Below are positions 21,565-33,014 of a stretch of DNA of 64,000 bases, piece after piece. Numbering within the stretch: the first letter of the stretch is position 1; each line of letters begins with the position of its first letter. Source of the DNA: Charina bottae (lineage: Eukaryota; Chordata; Lepidosauria; Squamata; Charinaidae); contig JALMGJ010000017.1 in assembly GCA_023362775.1 (NCBI GenBank), positions 19,417,001 through 19,481,000 of the forward strand, given 5' to 3'. Under the pieces are notes generated by a model that did not search any database, was not told where the DNA came from, and saw nothing but the letters and a program-made list of their open reading frames with translations. The translations under genes and the position numbers were made by a program.

Positions 21565-21600
21565 GTTTATAAATTTCACATATTAACAAACAAATATTAG

Positions 21601-23143
21601 AAGGCACTGGTGAATGGCATGGAGTTCTCAGAAATAAGTAGACTCATTACTGCTATATGTTTAATTCTTCTTTGAGAACCCAAGAAGTCAGTTGGACAGG
21701 CATGCAATAATACGTATATTACATCACCTATTGATTAGTCTCGTTTAGTAACCTTGGAAACTGACTGTTATTATGTGCAATATGTTGTAGGCTGGGGACA
21801 CACTTAACATTTTTTTTCAGGTGGCAAGAACCAGAATGGCTGGGGTAATGATGGAGGGGAAGGCTGATAGGATCCACAAGCAACCCCTTAAAAGCTACCT
21901 GAGCACTCTAACAACACAATGGAAGAAAAGCTTGCCTGGGCCTAAACCTTTCATGAAAAAGAGCCTGAGGAAGGAGATGGTAGGAAGCCTGAATTTTGCT
22001 TCTTCTCCCCTGCCCCCAATCTAGCTAACCATCAGACTTTGCTGGGCCTTATTGAAGGCTCACCTTAGAGCAAAGTAAGGGATTGGGGAAGAAAGACTGA
22101 AATCTGATTGAGAGAGACTTCTGTAGCGAAAACTGGTTGGTGAGTAGTTCCCTGATGGGAAGTGGGATGATCAGGGCAGGCAGGAGTGGGTAATTCAAGG
22201 AGGTCCCATTCCCACAGTTTGGCTCAGCCTTCTTTCAACTTGATGTTCCCTTGGCTGGGGACATTGGAAGTCCATCTCATCTGATGGGCAGCAGATTGGG
22301 AAAAGATGTTTCCCCAGACTGCCTATGAGAAGGTGGTGGCTCCATAAGGCTGGTTATTTCCTCAGTGACTTAAATGAGCTAAGCAATGGGTTTCTTTCAC
22401 TGATTTCCATATGAAAGTTGTGAATCCAGTATATAGGAATATGGGCAAATTAGAAGGCTGTAAAAAGCATGAGTGACTTACGATTTTATTAGAGCTGCAA
22501 GATAACAGGCTGCAACCTGTCTGAAAATAAAAGATCAAAGGGAAAAATTTACCTTAATGGCACATTAATGGACTAGGCAACGGGGCTGTGCTAATAACTT
22601 GCATGCATAAAAATTTATATTTTTCAACCAAGCAATCATTTCTTTTACCCTATTGGGTGTTCTAAAAATGCTCTTGTGTATATAATATTAATTTCACCAT
22701 AAAAAGGAGGCAGTAATTCAGACGCTGGCCCATGTGAGCAATTAAGTTTAAAAGTACTAAATAAAGTATTTGTGGTTATGGCCTTTTTGGAACTTAAGCG
22801 TATGGTGAAAAAACAATACACTGCGGTTGATATAAAAATATTTGCTTTTTCAAACATGCAGCGTTCAAATTGAGAGATATCAGGGCCTTCATCTATGCAT
22901 TGACTGCATTCTCTTCATTTCTCTGGAAGAATTCCATCTTCTACCACAAATGAATGAATGGCCAGCTGTGAATGGTGTCTTCCTCTGAAACAAATGGAGA
23001 AACAGTTTAGCTACACTTGTTCTATTGTGGGGAGGGGAGAGGAGATGATGGAGAAAAGGGCCCATCCCAAGAATGGTTCAGTAGTAGAACCAATCAAAAG
23101 GACTGATACTTTTCATTTGAGGCAGTATAACTAAACAGTTAAA
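21601..23143. other. Unassigned intergenic DNA
   Basis: No gene or recognised repeat. Short open frames near 21821 and 22645 have no domain. Confidence 0.45.
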
Positions 23144-23157
23144 ATTGAATCAAAAGA

Positions 23158-23400
23158 TGGCTGTTGTGGGTCTTCCGGGCTGTGTGGCCATGTTCTGGAA
23201 GTTGTGGTTCCTAACGTTTCGCCAGCATCTGTGGCCGGCATCTTCAGAGGGCAGGAGCACAGACAGAAGCGAAATCTCTGTGCCCAGGTAGAGCAGATGC
23301 TGGCGAAACGTTAGGAACCACAACTTCCAGAACACGGCCACACAGCCCGGAAGACCCACAACAGCCATCGAACTCCGGTCGTGAAAGCCTTCGACAATAC
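23158..23400. mobile_element. Neptune-like PLE, tail-to-tail short insertion
   Basis: Perfect 14-bp target repeats ATTGAATCAAAAGA (23144-23157 and 23401-23414). The left part is a PLE 3' end in minus orientation ('GTTTCGCCAGCATCTGTGG', 'CATCTTCAGAGG'). From about 23294 the same end appears in plus orientation, with an extra roughly 33 bp ending CCTTCGACAATAC. It has the same design as 5177-5459 but belongs to a different PLE family (same family as 63089-63968). Confidence 0.87.
23213..23247 (-). ncRNA. Hammerhead ribozyme core (Neptune-like PLE)
   Basis: Minus strand: CTGAAGA, stem II GCCGGCC...GCTGGC with a short loop, then GAAACGTT. It fits the PLE hammerhead pattern with a minimal stem III. 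The plus-oriented arm from 23294 keeps only the 3' half (GCTGGCGAAACGTT), so it lacks the CTGANGA strand. Confidence 0.62.
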
Positions 23401-23414
23401 ATTGAATCAAAAGA

Positions 23415-23754
23415 GTTATTTCTCTGTTGTTGAGGTTTCTCTACCTGCTGTTGACTGGGCCACTGATTACAGTGGAGCAGAAAATAAGAGAAAAAACTAC
23501 ATTGATGTTGGACAGAGTAATATGAAAAAGAAGGGGCCCAAATGAACAATCTGCACTGGGACTTTTAGAATATCAAAAAGGTCAGGTTTGCCTAGAATGC
23601 TCACTGTGGAAAAGGCATGGGAGGGAAGATCAAGGGTACATGTTTGTGAAGGTTGCAGGTGGCGTCTCTCAGAAAATTAGAATTGGATCTGCAGTTAAGT
23701 ACAGAAGGTATAAATTTAATGTGGTTTGCCTAATGTTCAAATAAAGGGAGTAAG
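23415..23754. other. Unassigned intergenic DNA
   Basis: Nothing recognised. The region leads into the L1 fragment. Confidence 0.45.
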
Positions 23755-24400
23755 AATGAATTTGAAATAGAATTATGCCAAGATGACAAATGTGTAATTG
23801 CGAGAATTTATTAATTGCTGTTAAAATATGATACAGAAGCTGAACAAGTTAAAGAATGTAATATTAGATGGATGCTAAATTTTGGGCACAGTATTAGCAG
23901 GGATATTTGGGGAAAAATGTGAACTAAAAATATTAAATTTACTCTGTGCAATAATTTAAGAGAATATTTTAATAAAATGATGTATAGATGGCATTTGACA
24001 CCTGTGAAACTATCAAAAATGTATATGAATGTTTCAAGTAAATGTTGGAAATGTGGAAAAGAGGATGGGACCTATTATCATATGTGGTGGACTTGTGAAG
24101 TGGCCATAATTTTTTGGTTGGTAATCCACAGGACATTGGTGAAAAGGAATCCCTTTTCAGATGAAACCAGAACTGTACTTATTAGGGTTTATGGAAGAAG
24201 AACTGAGTAAAAAGCATGATGTCTTATTGTTGTATGTGATCACAGCGGCAAGACTATTATATGCACAGAAATGGAAAAATAAGGAAGCTCCAAATATTGA
24301 AGACTGGATATTTAAAGTTATGGATTTGGCACAGATGTCACAATTGATAGTCACTAACACAGCCAGGAGATGGGTCCCTTCACACAAATTTGGGCCCTAG
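23755..24400 (+). mobile_element. L1-type LINE, ORF2 C-terminal fragment
   Basis: The plus strand encodes, with frame breaks, the end of an L1 ORF2: an 'AEQVKECNIRWMLNFG' block near 23840, RWHLTPVKLSKMY near 23986, then CWKCGKEDGTYYHMWWTC near 24038, the Cys/His knuckle found near the L1 ORF2 C-terminus. An open piece continues to about 24400 after a frame change near 24165. No 3' UTR or poly(A) tail is evident. RT and endonuclease parts are absent. Confidence 0.8.
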
Positions 24401-24404
24401 GCCT

Positions 24405-24485
24405 AGATTATCAGAGTAGTGTCATCAGCTTAGGTCAAGTTATTGATGATTCTTCCTCCAATTTTAAAACCACACTCATCTTCTT
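24405..24485 (-). mobile_element. RTE fragment
   Basis: 'GTGTCATCAGC' and 'CTTCCTCCAATTTTAAAACC' match the YADD-region segment of the RTE relic at 47437-49700, in minus orientation. Only about 80 bp. Confidence 0.6.
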
Positions 24486-24694
24486 CTAATCCATCCACTC
24501 TTATTGGAAGGCTCCAAGTCATATTTCCTCACAAGATTCCTCCCTGTTGATTGGTGAAGATTTCTTTATCTCATCCTGTGATCTCTTTATCTATTTCCTC
24601 TAGATTTGGCTTATCCATCCCATTAAAGGTCTCAGTTTGGATTTCAAATAGCAGCTCACCTGACACATATGTGTCAGCTCACCTGACTCATAGG

Positions 24695-25011
24695 GACCGC
24701 GGTGGCTCAGAGGTTAAGATGCTGAGTCAGAGGCCATTAAGGCTGAAAGCTTGGCAGTTCAAAATCCCAAGAGTGCGAGCCGCGTGCCGGAGTGAGCTCC
24801 CGGCAATCAGTAAAACTCAGTCCCAGCTCCTGCCAACCTAGCAGTTCAAAAGCATGCAAATGCAAGTAGATAAATAGGTACCACTTCGGTGGGAAAAATC
24901 ACAGGGACATGAAAGGAGCCTCCTCAGGCGTCCCCCGGGCAACGGTGATGTCACTGGCAAATCCTTTCACTACAAAAGTGCCTTGGTGCTTCTGACACGA
25001 AAAAAAAATCT
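24695..25011 (+). mobile_element. tRNA-derived SINE with a non-Sauria tail
   Basis: The head GCGGTGGCTCAGAGGTTAAG and the body blocks 'GCATGCAAATGCAAGTAGAT' and 'GGTACCACTTCGGTGGGA' match Sauria-type SINEs. The last third differs: 'CCTCCTCAGGCGTCCCCCGG', 'GTGCCTTGGTGCTTCTGACA', then poly(A). A different tail means a different partner LINE. Clear target repeats were not found. Confidence 0.78.
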
Positions 25012-27700
25012 ATTTCCTCAATTCTGTCTTCATCTGATTATAACCCCTTGATATATTGGGGGTGGGGCCTGGGGGCTGGGAGGGACCTAGAGCAGACCTT
25101 TCCTCAATATTTGAAGTGGATGGGCAGAAACATGCTTGGCAAGGCATTCCCTGACGATAGTTGGGCTTGAAAATTTGCTTATTTTTTTCTCTGAAAAATG
25201 AACTTTTCAGTGTGAAAATCCTGGTGTTTTACTTTGCTTGCCTTTCATTTTGTGAAAATGGATTTCCTGGGTTCCCATTTTATCAAATCATAACTTTATT
25301 CTATATTTAAGAAATATCACTGGATATTATATGTACTGTACCTTGTGAAAATACTGTACAGCGTAATACTTGGAAGTAAAATTTGTATAGCTTAAGTTTT
25401 CACACCTCATATGGAACTGAGTAGGAGGGTGAAACATTTCATTATGTTTTTTAAATTGTGCGTTTTGCCAGGATCTCTCCCCATCTAGCATTATGTACTG
25501 AATCCATTCTTGTTTGCTTAGGTATCACTTCCTTCCTGCACTGATGTCAAAATTGCATGCTGCATGCAAGTGCATAAGGGCAGAGCGTTCCTTGTGATGC
25601 TGCAACACACAGTTTGTCACTTGTCTCCCCTTAACCCCTCCTGTGGATGCCCATGATCATTTGTCATTGTCATTCTCTGATGACGCTGTCCATCAGAGAA
25701 AGTTAGAAAGCCACAGGGTAAGTGGCACAAGCCTGTATTAAAGATCCTATCTATGCCAATATCACTCTTCCATAAATTGCAGCCATTATATTATAATTGT
25801 CTAAAGTATTTTTATCCCACATTTCACAGTGGCTTTCAAAAATAAATTACTAGACAACCCTTGCTCTTATGCTCATAATCTCAAAGGTATGTCATACAAG
25901 GAAAAGAATTGGGAAGGAAAGAAAAAATACGAGTAACTCCCAAGAACTTTTCATAAGTCCTCCCAACTGTGTTAAGCAGACACTAAGTAGGTGGGACACA
26001 GTGGGTCCTGAGATATCTGGAGGGCAGAACAGTCTCTGCAACCTTCTTCACAGGTATGAACAAAGCCTGACAACGTAGTTTCCTGTTCCTAGCCCTGTCA
26101 AAGACACAGAAGGATACCATGAATATTTGCATCAAATGTCACTGAGAGGATCAATATCACCCCCAGCCACAAGTTGGAGATAAAATGTTGATGCCCCACC
26201 CAACATGCTTCCAGAGGCCTCTTCGTCCACGATAGATAATCATTGGAGAAGTACCATGCACCACACCATTTTCTCCTCTTTATTATGACACTGGGTAGTT
26301 CCTTCGCCATCAGCTGCTGTTCTCCCCACAGATGTGGCTGCTCCCTCTCCCCAGCCAGTATATGCACCAGTAGCAATGTGGCTGCATATTTGATTGATCC
26401 ATCAAGATTCTTTTGACGATTTTCCCATTGTATGAGCTTGTCCTAAAGTTCAACAGAGATCTCTCCCCTGCTGAAGGGAGTCTTATTTTAACTAGCCCTG
26501 CCTAATGGAGCAGAAGGAAACAAGTTTCTCTTTCTCTAAGTATTTCAACAGGGCTACCAGGTGTAAAATATTGCTTCAGAAAAACTAGTTCCTATTATTT
26601 CATGGCTGCTTTTTAAAGCAGTGCTTTACTAATGCGCACATGTACACAGGCAAAATAGCATGTGGGGATGGAGGTGTGGGGGATGCAAATGAACTGAAAG
26701 GTTCAAAAACAGTAACACATTACACAGGGCTGAAATCTTAAATCAGTGATAGAAAAACCTCTAGATGTAATGGCATTAATGCAGCATGGACTGAACTGGC
26801 AAAACAACGATGGAATGAAACGTGTGTGTAAATCTAACATCCCCATTTGCCTGTTTGTCCGTACTCAGCAGACGTGTCTGTAACACGAAACAAAACAAAA
26901 AGACAACACTGCCATAAGATCCCAACTTTTGTCTCACAAAGGAACTGTCCCTGGAATAATGGAGGACTTAAGCAGTCTGGTTGATACCATGGCTTAAGAT
27001 TGGATGGCCTATGCTAAAGGTCTGTAAAAAAAATTACCCAGGCACCTCACACCCTTCCATGCTGCATGTGCCAAATCAGTCACTTCTAAAGGCAATTTTT
27101 CCTCTCGCTGAATGCAAAATAGGGTTCACGCTGCCAGTCAGCAGAAAGCTTCAAAGGCCCTTTAGGCAACTTCAACAGTGATTAATCACACTCAAGCTCC
27201 TCCTCTTTTTGTACCATTAATGCCACTGTTGCATTGGAGGCAGGATAATTTATTGCTTTTCTTGATCCAGTTAGCCGAGTTGTTTGATTAATTTTGGCTC
27301 TGGGATTAAGTCAGCAAACGAAATTTGACTTTCCACAAGCAAGTGATATATATTATTTTGCCTCTTAAGCTCCAGGGAAGCCACACTATCTGTTCAGGCC
27401 ACTTCTTGTTTTAAATTGTATATTCAAAGATAGCCAGGAGGTGGCACTATATACTAAGGGTTTATTACTGCTAGTAATAGGGTTTAACTGGCTCTTCAGT
27501 TAGGTGACAGCCTTCCCTGCTTCTGATACAGGAGACCAAAAAAAAAAAAAAATGAACTTACTATTTTGAGAAAATTTATTTTGCTCCTTGGCAAGGGGAT
27601 CAGAAAAGAAGCCATCTTTGTTCAAATTGATTAAACAGGCCACATGTGGTTAAAATAAGTTTTGTTCTTTTGTGCTGCGATGTCCAGAATCATAAAGAAT
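25012..27700. other. Unassigned intergenic DNA
   Basis: About 2.7 kb without a gene or repeat I can name. A short hairpin TTCTCTGATG...CATCAGAGAA lies at about 25673-25700. Confidence 0.45.
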
Positions 27701-27704
27701 CATT

Positions 27705-27860
27705 ACAAGAGGTTGTGTGATATAGTGGGCAAGAGTATTAGAGCTCACACTGGGAGATCTGGATTCAGATCCTCACTCGGCCATGAATTAATGGAAATAA
27801 CGCTGAATATTAGTCACCAGAATGCAGAGAAGGAATGGACTACTACCTCCACACCCTACT
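27705..27860 (+). mobile_element. Old tRNA-derived SINE head
   Basis: 'TGTGATATAGTGGGCAAGAG' reads as an A box and 'GGATTCAGATCC' as a B box, followed by CTCACTCGGCCATGAA, a common SINE body. Decayed, with no tail or target repeats. Confidence 0.5.
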
Positions 27861-28719
27861 TAATGGCTTCCTTTAAGAAGGGATGACCTAAAAGCATGTA
27901 CCCTCCAGATGTGTTTTGACTACAACTGTCAGAATTTCCAACCAGGAAGTACTGAATTCAAAGTGCATCTCAAAGAAACCTTGACTAGATGGCTAGGCCT
28001 GGGAAAGCTAAGATTTTTCTTACGTTTTTAAAAGAGAAAGCTGCCTTGATTAGTGGGTGACATCTTCACATTTTCAGCCAATACAGCCATTTCTTATGGT
28101 ATGTGAAGTTTTTGGGAGGTATGGCCTAGCACTAGGTTGGGGAAGGCAGGGGTCAAATAATGTGGACAAAACTGAGATGGATGACCTGCATTCTAATGGA
28201 TATAAGACAGCTTCTTATGGTCTTCATCTCTACTCAGCTAAACATTTCCAACACACTCTACATCCCCCAAATCCTACACACTGTTTTTCGATTTGATGGA
28301 AAAGGAATTGTTTTTACTTTTTTTTTTTTTGAGAAGAAAATTGTAGTGAAATTTCATAGATAGAAAGCAAGGTTGTACTATCGGAATGGTATATATAGTC
28401 CACCCTCCCTTAAGTTGTCAGAGAAGAGAGATATGGACATAACACCCTATAACTGCTGCGCGGCAGTACCTGGATAGCTTGCAAAGCTGATGCACTGCAT
28501 ATAGTCATCTAAAGTGCAAAGCTCTGTGAGTCCAATTCCCAATAGAGGGTTTGAACCCCATAGAATAACATTCGGCTACCCAAGTCTGAAGAGTCCCAGT
28601 AAGGCTGAAACTGATCACATGGTGCCTCCTAGTGGTCGATGTAATTGGAATTAACTTAGTTATGAGGTTCATGTGAGTGTCCTGGCCTTTACTGTACAAT
28701 CATCTCTTTAGTGGTCTGT
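27861..28719. other. Unassigned intergenic DNA
   Basis: At about 27900-27945 'CTCCAGATGTGTTTTGACTA' resembles one arm of a worn palindromic MITE (compare 31461-31523). Nothing else recognised. Confidence 0.4.
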
Positions 28720-29460
28720 AACCTCATTGACATTCCAGGCTTCAATTCCATCCCAAGGAAAGACATCCTGCAGGAACTCTCGTATGGAACTATTAGAACT
28801 CAGACAACAGAGGCAGCCTGGAGGCTGCAAAGTGATGGAGAGAGAAGTAACCGGATTACAACCAACACTCCCCTGCTACCTTGTAAGGCCATGATCCTAC
28901 ATGGCATAGGACTGGGTTATTTGTGGGACTGCATGCTTCGTAGGGTGTCTGCCTGTCCTACACACTCCAATAGAGTGGGCATACTCCAGGTCCCCTTACT
29001 GAGGCAATGCCACGTTATAGGACCTTAGTGCTATTCCTGGTTTTTGGAATAACCTGCTCCCCTGCAATACACAGTTGGCCCCGACCCTGCAGGCCTTTAG
29101 AAAAGCAGTCAACACCTGGTTCTTTCCCAAGGCCATTGGGTCTGGATGAGTGGAGGTCCAATTGTTGAATTGCACTACATTTTAGTCTTGTCATTTTATG
29201 GTTGTAGGTATTTTCAATTCAATTCAATTCAATTCAATTCAATTCAATTCAATTCAATTCAATTCAATTCAATTCAATTCAATTGTTATGGCTGCCCATT
29301 CCAGAAGGGGTGTAATGTATTGTGTTTTTTTTCTTTTTACCTGTATTTGTAGCTGACTCTTTGACTCTTTGTATGCTGCCCAGAGTGACTTTGTTGAGTT
29401 GGATGGTCATATAAATGGCAACAAAAACAAACAAACAAATAAACAAACGAATAGCTAAAG
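28720..29460 (+). mobile_element. L2/CR1-like LINE 3' end
   Basis: The plus strand near 29025-29150 gives a LINE C-terminus (FGITCSP/NNLLPCNTQ-type block, then AFRKAVNTWFFPKA). The 3' UTR follows: 'CTGCCCAGAGTGACTTTG', 'GGTCATATAAATGGCAAC', then ACAAACAAAT repeats. The upstream part (28720-29020) is probably the same ORF in a decayed state. A pentanucleotide array interrupts the 3' UTR. Confidence 0.7.
29215..29284. repeat. (CAATT)n pentanucleotide array
   Basis: Fourteen perfect CAATT units with no interruption, inside the LINE 3' UTR. Confidence 0.97.
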
Positions 29461-30236
29461 AACTGTGAATGCAATCTTTTCTTTGCAGAGGAAGAAAGCT
29501 TTCAGGAAAGGGGATAGATTTCACTCAGCATTAGTGCAGTCTAGGTGGGCAACTCCTAGACTACAATCTCACCCAGTCCTCAGCTCCATTTTGCAACCTG
29601 CAGATTATACTACTGAAATTTGGTGACAAAACCAAAACTCTCTGCAGTTAAACTGGTTTAAAGCCCATCTCATTAGAAAAGGACAGCAAAGCACAAGGTC
29701 CGATAACTGAAGGAGGGGCCTTACTGTAATATAATACTCTCAGGTTCCATTTTAGTACTTAATTCTTAAGTCAGGAAGTGATGTTAAGTCAGAGGTACTT
29801 AATTCTTCCTTTTCCAAGAAGCTTTATACAGCAGTGGCAGCAATGTTCAGGGAAAAACCAACAGGCTTGTTGTTCTTCACATACCAAACTGGCCGGTAGA
29901 TTCCGCCATTAAGTAGCAGGTTGATTTTTACTTTCATATTCCAAGTTAAATTTGCAGCAGCACTGAAAAGATTTGGGTCTCACTATGTGGAATGTCTTGA
30001 CTCACATTGTGGGTATATGAATTGTTGATGGTCACAGTTATGGCAGCACTTTCATGTAGAAACTGTTTAAAGTTTTGTAAAATTACCATCAAAATGAAGG
30101 AAAGCGAAAGAAAACTATGGAAAGCAAATTCGGTGGTATGGAAAAGGAAGCACTGTGTTAGCTGTCTAGGGTTGTTTTATATAATATAGGCGGCTATATA
30201 AATTGTTCAAATTAATTAAAAAGAAACAGTTTGTAT
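29461..30236. other. Unassigned DNA with a weak exon-like stretch
   Basis: On the minus strand about 29835-29968, CTTTTCAG is followed by about 44 open codons ending in TAA, containing GGIYRPVWYVKNNKPVG. The plus strand is also partly open. I cannot name a gene and do not call one. An L2-like tail remnant lies near 30190-30220. Confidence 0.35.
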
Positions 30237-30543
30237 CAGCCTTTCTCAACCTTTTGACCCCGGAGGAACCTTTGAAATATTTTACACCTCAGGGAACCCC
30301 TGCACATTCAGGCTCAAATATAGGCCAGAAGTTACAAAATTATTATATTTGTTCCATGTGTAGGCCTGTATATATTCATTAACAGTGTTCTTAAGCTAAA
30401 AAGTAAGAATGTAACTTACCTCTTTAATGTGAAGTTGCCCAAATTTGAAATATTTTTTTAAATAAATTGTGATCTCCCAGGGAACCCCTAGTAGCCTCTC
30501 TCGGAACCCCAGGGTTCCATGGAACCCTGGTTGAGGAACCCTG
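30237..30543. mobile_element. hAT-type MITE
   Basis: Ends CAGCCTTTCTCAACC and GGTTGAGGAACCCTG are inverted. Flanks GTTTGTAT (30229-30236) and GTTTATAT (30544-30551) form an 8-bp target repeat with one change. There is no transposase frame. The ends resemble the broad CAGnGGTTCTCAACC group of hAT elements. Confidence 0.85.
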
Positions 30544-31010
30544 GTTTATATGGACCCCTGTGGTTGGATTTAAATATTCAAAACATAACAATTTCAGACG
30601 TGGATTTTTCTACTCTATTTAATGAGTGTTTGTGCTTTCTGATGCTTTCTCCCTCAATGAATGTTTTTACTTAGCTGGCTGCATTTTAAAAGTTAGCAAA
30701 TGGATGATTATGAATACCATGACAGTGATAAAAAATAGCACAGACTGAGGAAGAATTCTGTGTCTGAATCTATCCACTTGTAAGCTTGACAAATTAAGGG
30801 GAGAGAAAGAGAGAGAAGAATTTTGTTTCTCTGAAGGAGTTGGAGACTTCTAGACTACATCAAAGTGCCTCTGATGGTGTAGAATATGGTCCAGCAAATC
30901 ATAGTCCATAATAAATGTATTATTCTTTAAGTACAACAGCACTCTTTGTTATTTCCTTTAAAAAGCTGGGTTTGGCAGCAAATACTCATAATGAACACAA
31001 AAGTCTAATC

Positions 31011-31144
31011 CAGGGTTTCTCAGCCTTGGCAACTTTAAGTTGCATGGACTTCTACTCCCAGAATTCCCCAGCCAGCATGATGGCTGGGGAATTCTGGGAG
31101 TTGAAGTCCCCGCATCTTAAAGTTGCCAAGGTTGAGAAACACTG
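31011..31144. mobile_element. Palindromic hAT-type MITE
   Basis: Perfect 8-bp target repeats GTCTAATC (31003-31010 and 31145-31152). The two halves are near-complete inverted copies: CAGGGTTTCTCAGCCTTGGC on the left and GCCAAGGTTGAGAAACACTG on the right. 134 bp, no coding content. Confidence 0.93.
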
Positions 31145-31152
31145 GTCTAATC

Positions 31153-32237
31153 TTTCATCTCTCCAGACTTATGATGTACCTTCACCCAAAACTGCAATAT
31201 GGACCTAACATTTAATTTTATTTGCACTCTCACTCTCTCAAGCACACACTTGTACACACAACCCACCCCAGTTATGGAATGCCAAAAAGTTCTGGTTGGC
31301 CGAAAGGAGACAGGAGTTTCATTAAGAAGAAGCAGGAGTCATAGTCAGCTGAAGGGCTGGGTTATTAAAGTAACACTAAGCTTCAAAGAAAAAAATAGAT
31401 AAAATAACAATTTAGAAAATCCATATATCAGTTGTTATGCTTACTTGGAAAGGATGATAATCTCCAGATGTGTATTAGTATGTTTTCTGGAAATTCTGGG
31501 AACTGTAGTCTAGCACATCTAGATTGCAACCTTTTTTCTGTCAAAGACTGAATTCCTACAAGAGTTAAGTGAAGCTCAAACTGTGTTTCATCCCATTGTT
31601 ATTCTAGTCTGCAATGTCAGTTTAAAAAACATTTAAGTTTAATATTTAAATTCATTTATTTTCACATGTATTTTCCTGAATAAGTGAATTTTGATATGCA
31701 AATTCCATATGACTCAATGATTTTTCAAAACCTTAATCCAATTTTATAATTCATATATTTGATAAATTTCATATATTTGAATCAGATCACCGAATCAAAT
31801 TAATTCAATTCAGCAATTTCTGAGAATGCAGAGAAGTGTCTAAATTGATTTGGATGCATCTGAATCACATAGATTTTTCAGTTTGATCTGGAAAGTTGAT
31901 TCAATTTGAAAATGTGTAAACACATTTTGAGCAAGCAGTTTTCTCTAATGCAGATGTCACTAGGTTCCTTAAGGCTGGAGACCACCCTATGGTTGGATGG
32001 AGTTGATGAGATTCTTTAAAAAGAGAGAGGCAGGAATTTAAAGAACGAAAGTCAATATATGAACCTAGTAAGAACAAAAGTGACTTGCAAGGATAGAAAG
32101 GTATGGAGAGGTGTAAGGAAAGGCAGTGGTGTAACCTAGATTTATGGTTTAGTTTTTAGCCAAACAGACAAACAACGTGTGCCTTTAATTTCTTTGGTTT
32201 AGTTTTATTATTCTTTTCCTGTTCTTTGCATAATGTT
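31153..32237. other. Unassigned DNA with a worn palindrome
   Basis: At 31461-31523 'CTCCAGATGTGTATTAG' and 'CTGTAGTCTAGCACATCTAG' form a decayed palindrome typical of old short MITEs. A similar remnant lies at about 50109-50170. The rest is AT-rich and unassigned. Confidence 0.45.
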
Positions 32238-32249
32238 AATTATCTGAAA

Positions 32250-32505
32250 AGAGAGCCAGTTTGGTGTAGTGGTTTAAGGCACTGGACTAGAAACCGGGAG
32301 ACTGGGAGTTCTGGTCCCACCTTAGGCACGAAGCCAGCTGGGTGACTTTGGGCCAGTCACTCTCTCTCAGCCCTAGGAAGGAGGCAAGGGCAAACCACTT
32401 CTGAAAAACCTTGCCAAGAAAACTGCAGGAACTGGTCTGGGGCAGTTGCCAGGAGTGAACACTGACTCCAAGGCACCAAAACAAAACAACAACAACAACA
32501 ACAAC
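32250..32505 (+). mobile_element. tRNA-derived SINE (GAGAGCCAGTTTGG type)
   Basis: Direct repeats AATTATCTGAAA (32238-32249 and 32506-32517). The head GTGTAGTGGTTTAAGGC is an A box and GAGTTCTGGTCCC a B box. The body has 'GGTGACTTTGGGCCAGTCAC' and ends in ACAACAACA repeats. Other copies lie at 53605, 57016 and 62258. Confidence 0.92.
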
Positions 32506-32517
32506 AATTATCTGAAA

Positions 32518-33010
32518 GGAGAATAATATGTTGGTTATGTATGTGGGGTACATGTTGAATTTGAAAACTATATTGTAAAATTTAGAAAAGTGTGAAACAT
32601 GAAGGATATGTTGTCTTTCAGCTATTAATTCACAAACTATAATTTAAGTGGATCTGCTTTAAAATGTAGGCCAAATAAAATTATCTTCCCTCCCTGATGG
32701 AAAAAAAATGAAGTTCTACTGTCATCTATAGCTGACAGTACTGGATTCAAAACACAAACCAAGTCATCTGATCTAGTAGAGGTCAGTTCTGATGTTCCTC
32801 TCTGCCAGGAAGCCTTGGCTGGATGCAGTTGTCCACTGTGGGCTCTTCTTCACATTTATGGCAATTATTTTGTGTTGGGAGGAAAGTACAGTATGTTGGT
32901 AGGAAAAGTGCTCTCAACCCCCCCTACCTTTCATTTGCCTCAGCAGTTGCTGCCTGCACACACTGCAATGCATGGTAGTTTCAGGGCAGTGCTGCCCTTC
33001 CCCCTCTGTA
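32518..33010. other. Unassigned intergenic DNA
   Basis: Nothing recognised. Confidence 0.45.
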
Positions 33011-33014
33011 GAGA

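Larger units (their letters stand above)
19740..21600 (+). mobile_element. L2-like LINE relic with nested insertions
   Basis: Plus-strand L2-type RT pieces in order: a 'DPFQSGFRPGY' block near 19990-20020, ASILVLLDLSVAFD near 20371-20410, a 'GMPQDLLSP' region near 20548, YADD near 20649, then a jump to the C-terminal 'KLVKTWMFWKAFG' near 20858. The 3' UTR runs through 21051 and resumes at 21575 after a PLE insertion. The ORF has stops and deletions. An LTR-like block may also be nested at about 20090-20330. Confidence 0.75.

Noticed and set aside
25672..25705. Hairpin TTCTCTGATG...CATCAGAGAA as a terminator or small RNA
   Set aside because: Only 10-bp arms, no context, expected by chance in 64 kb.
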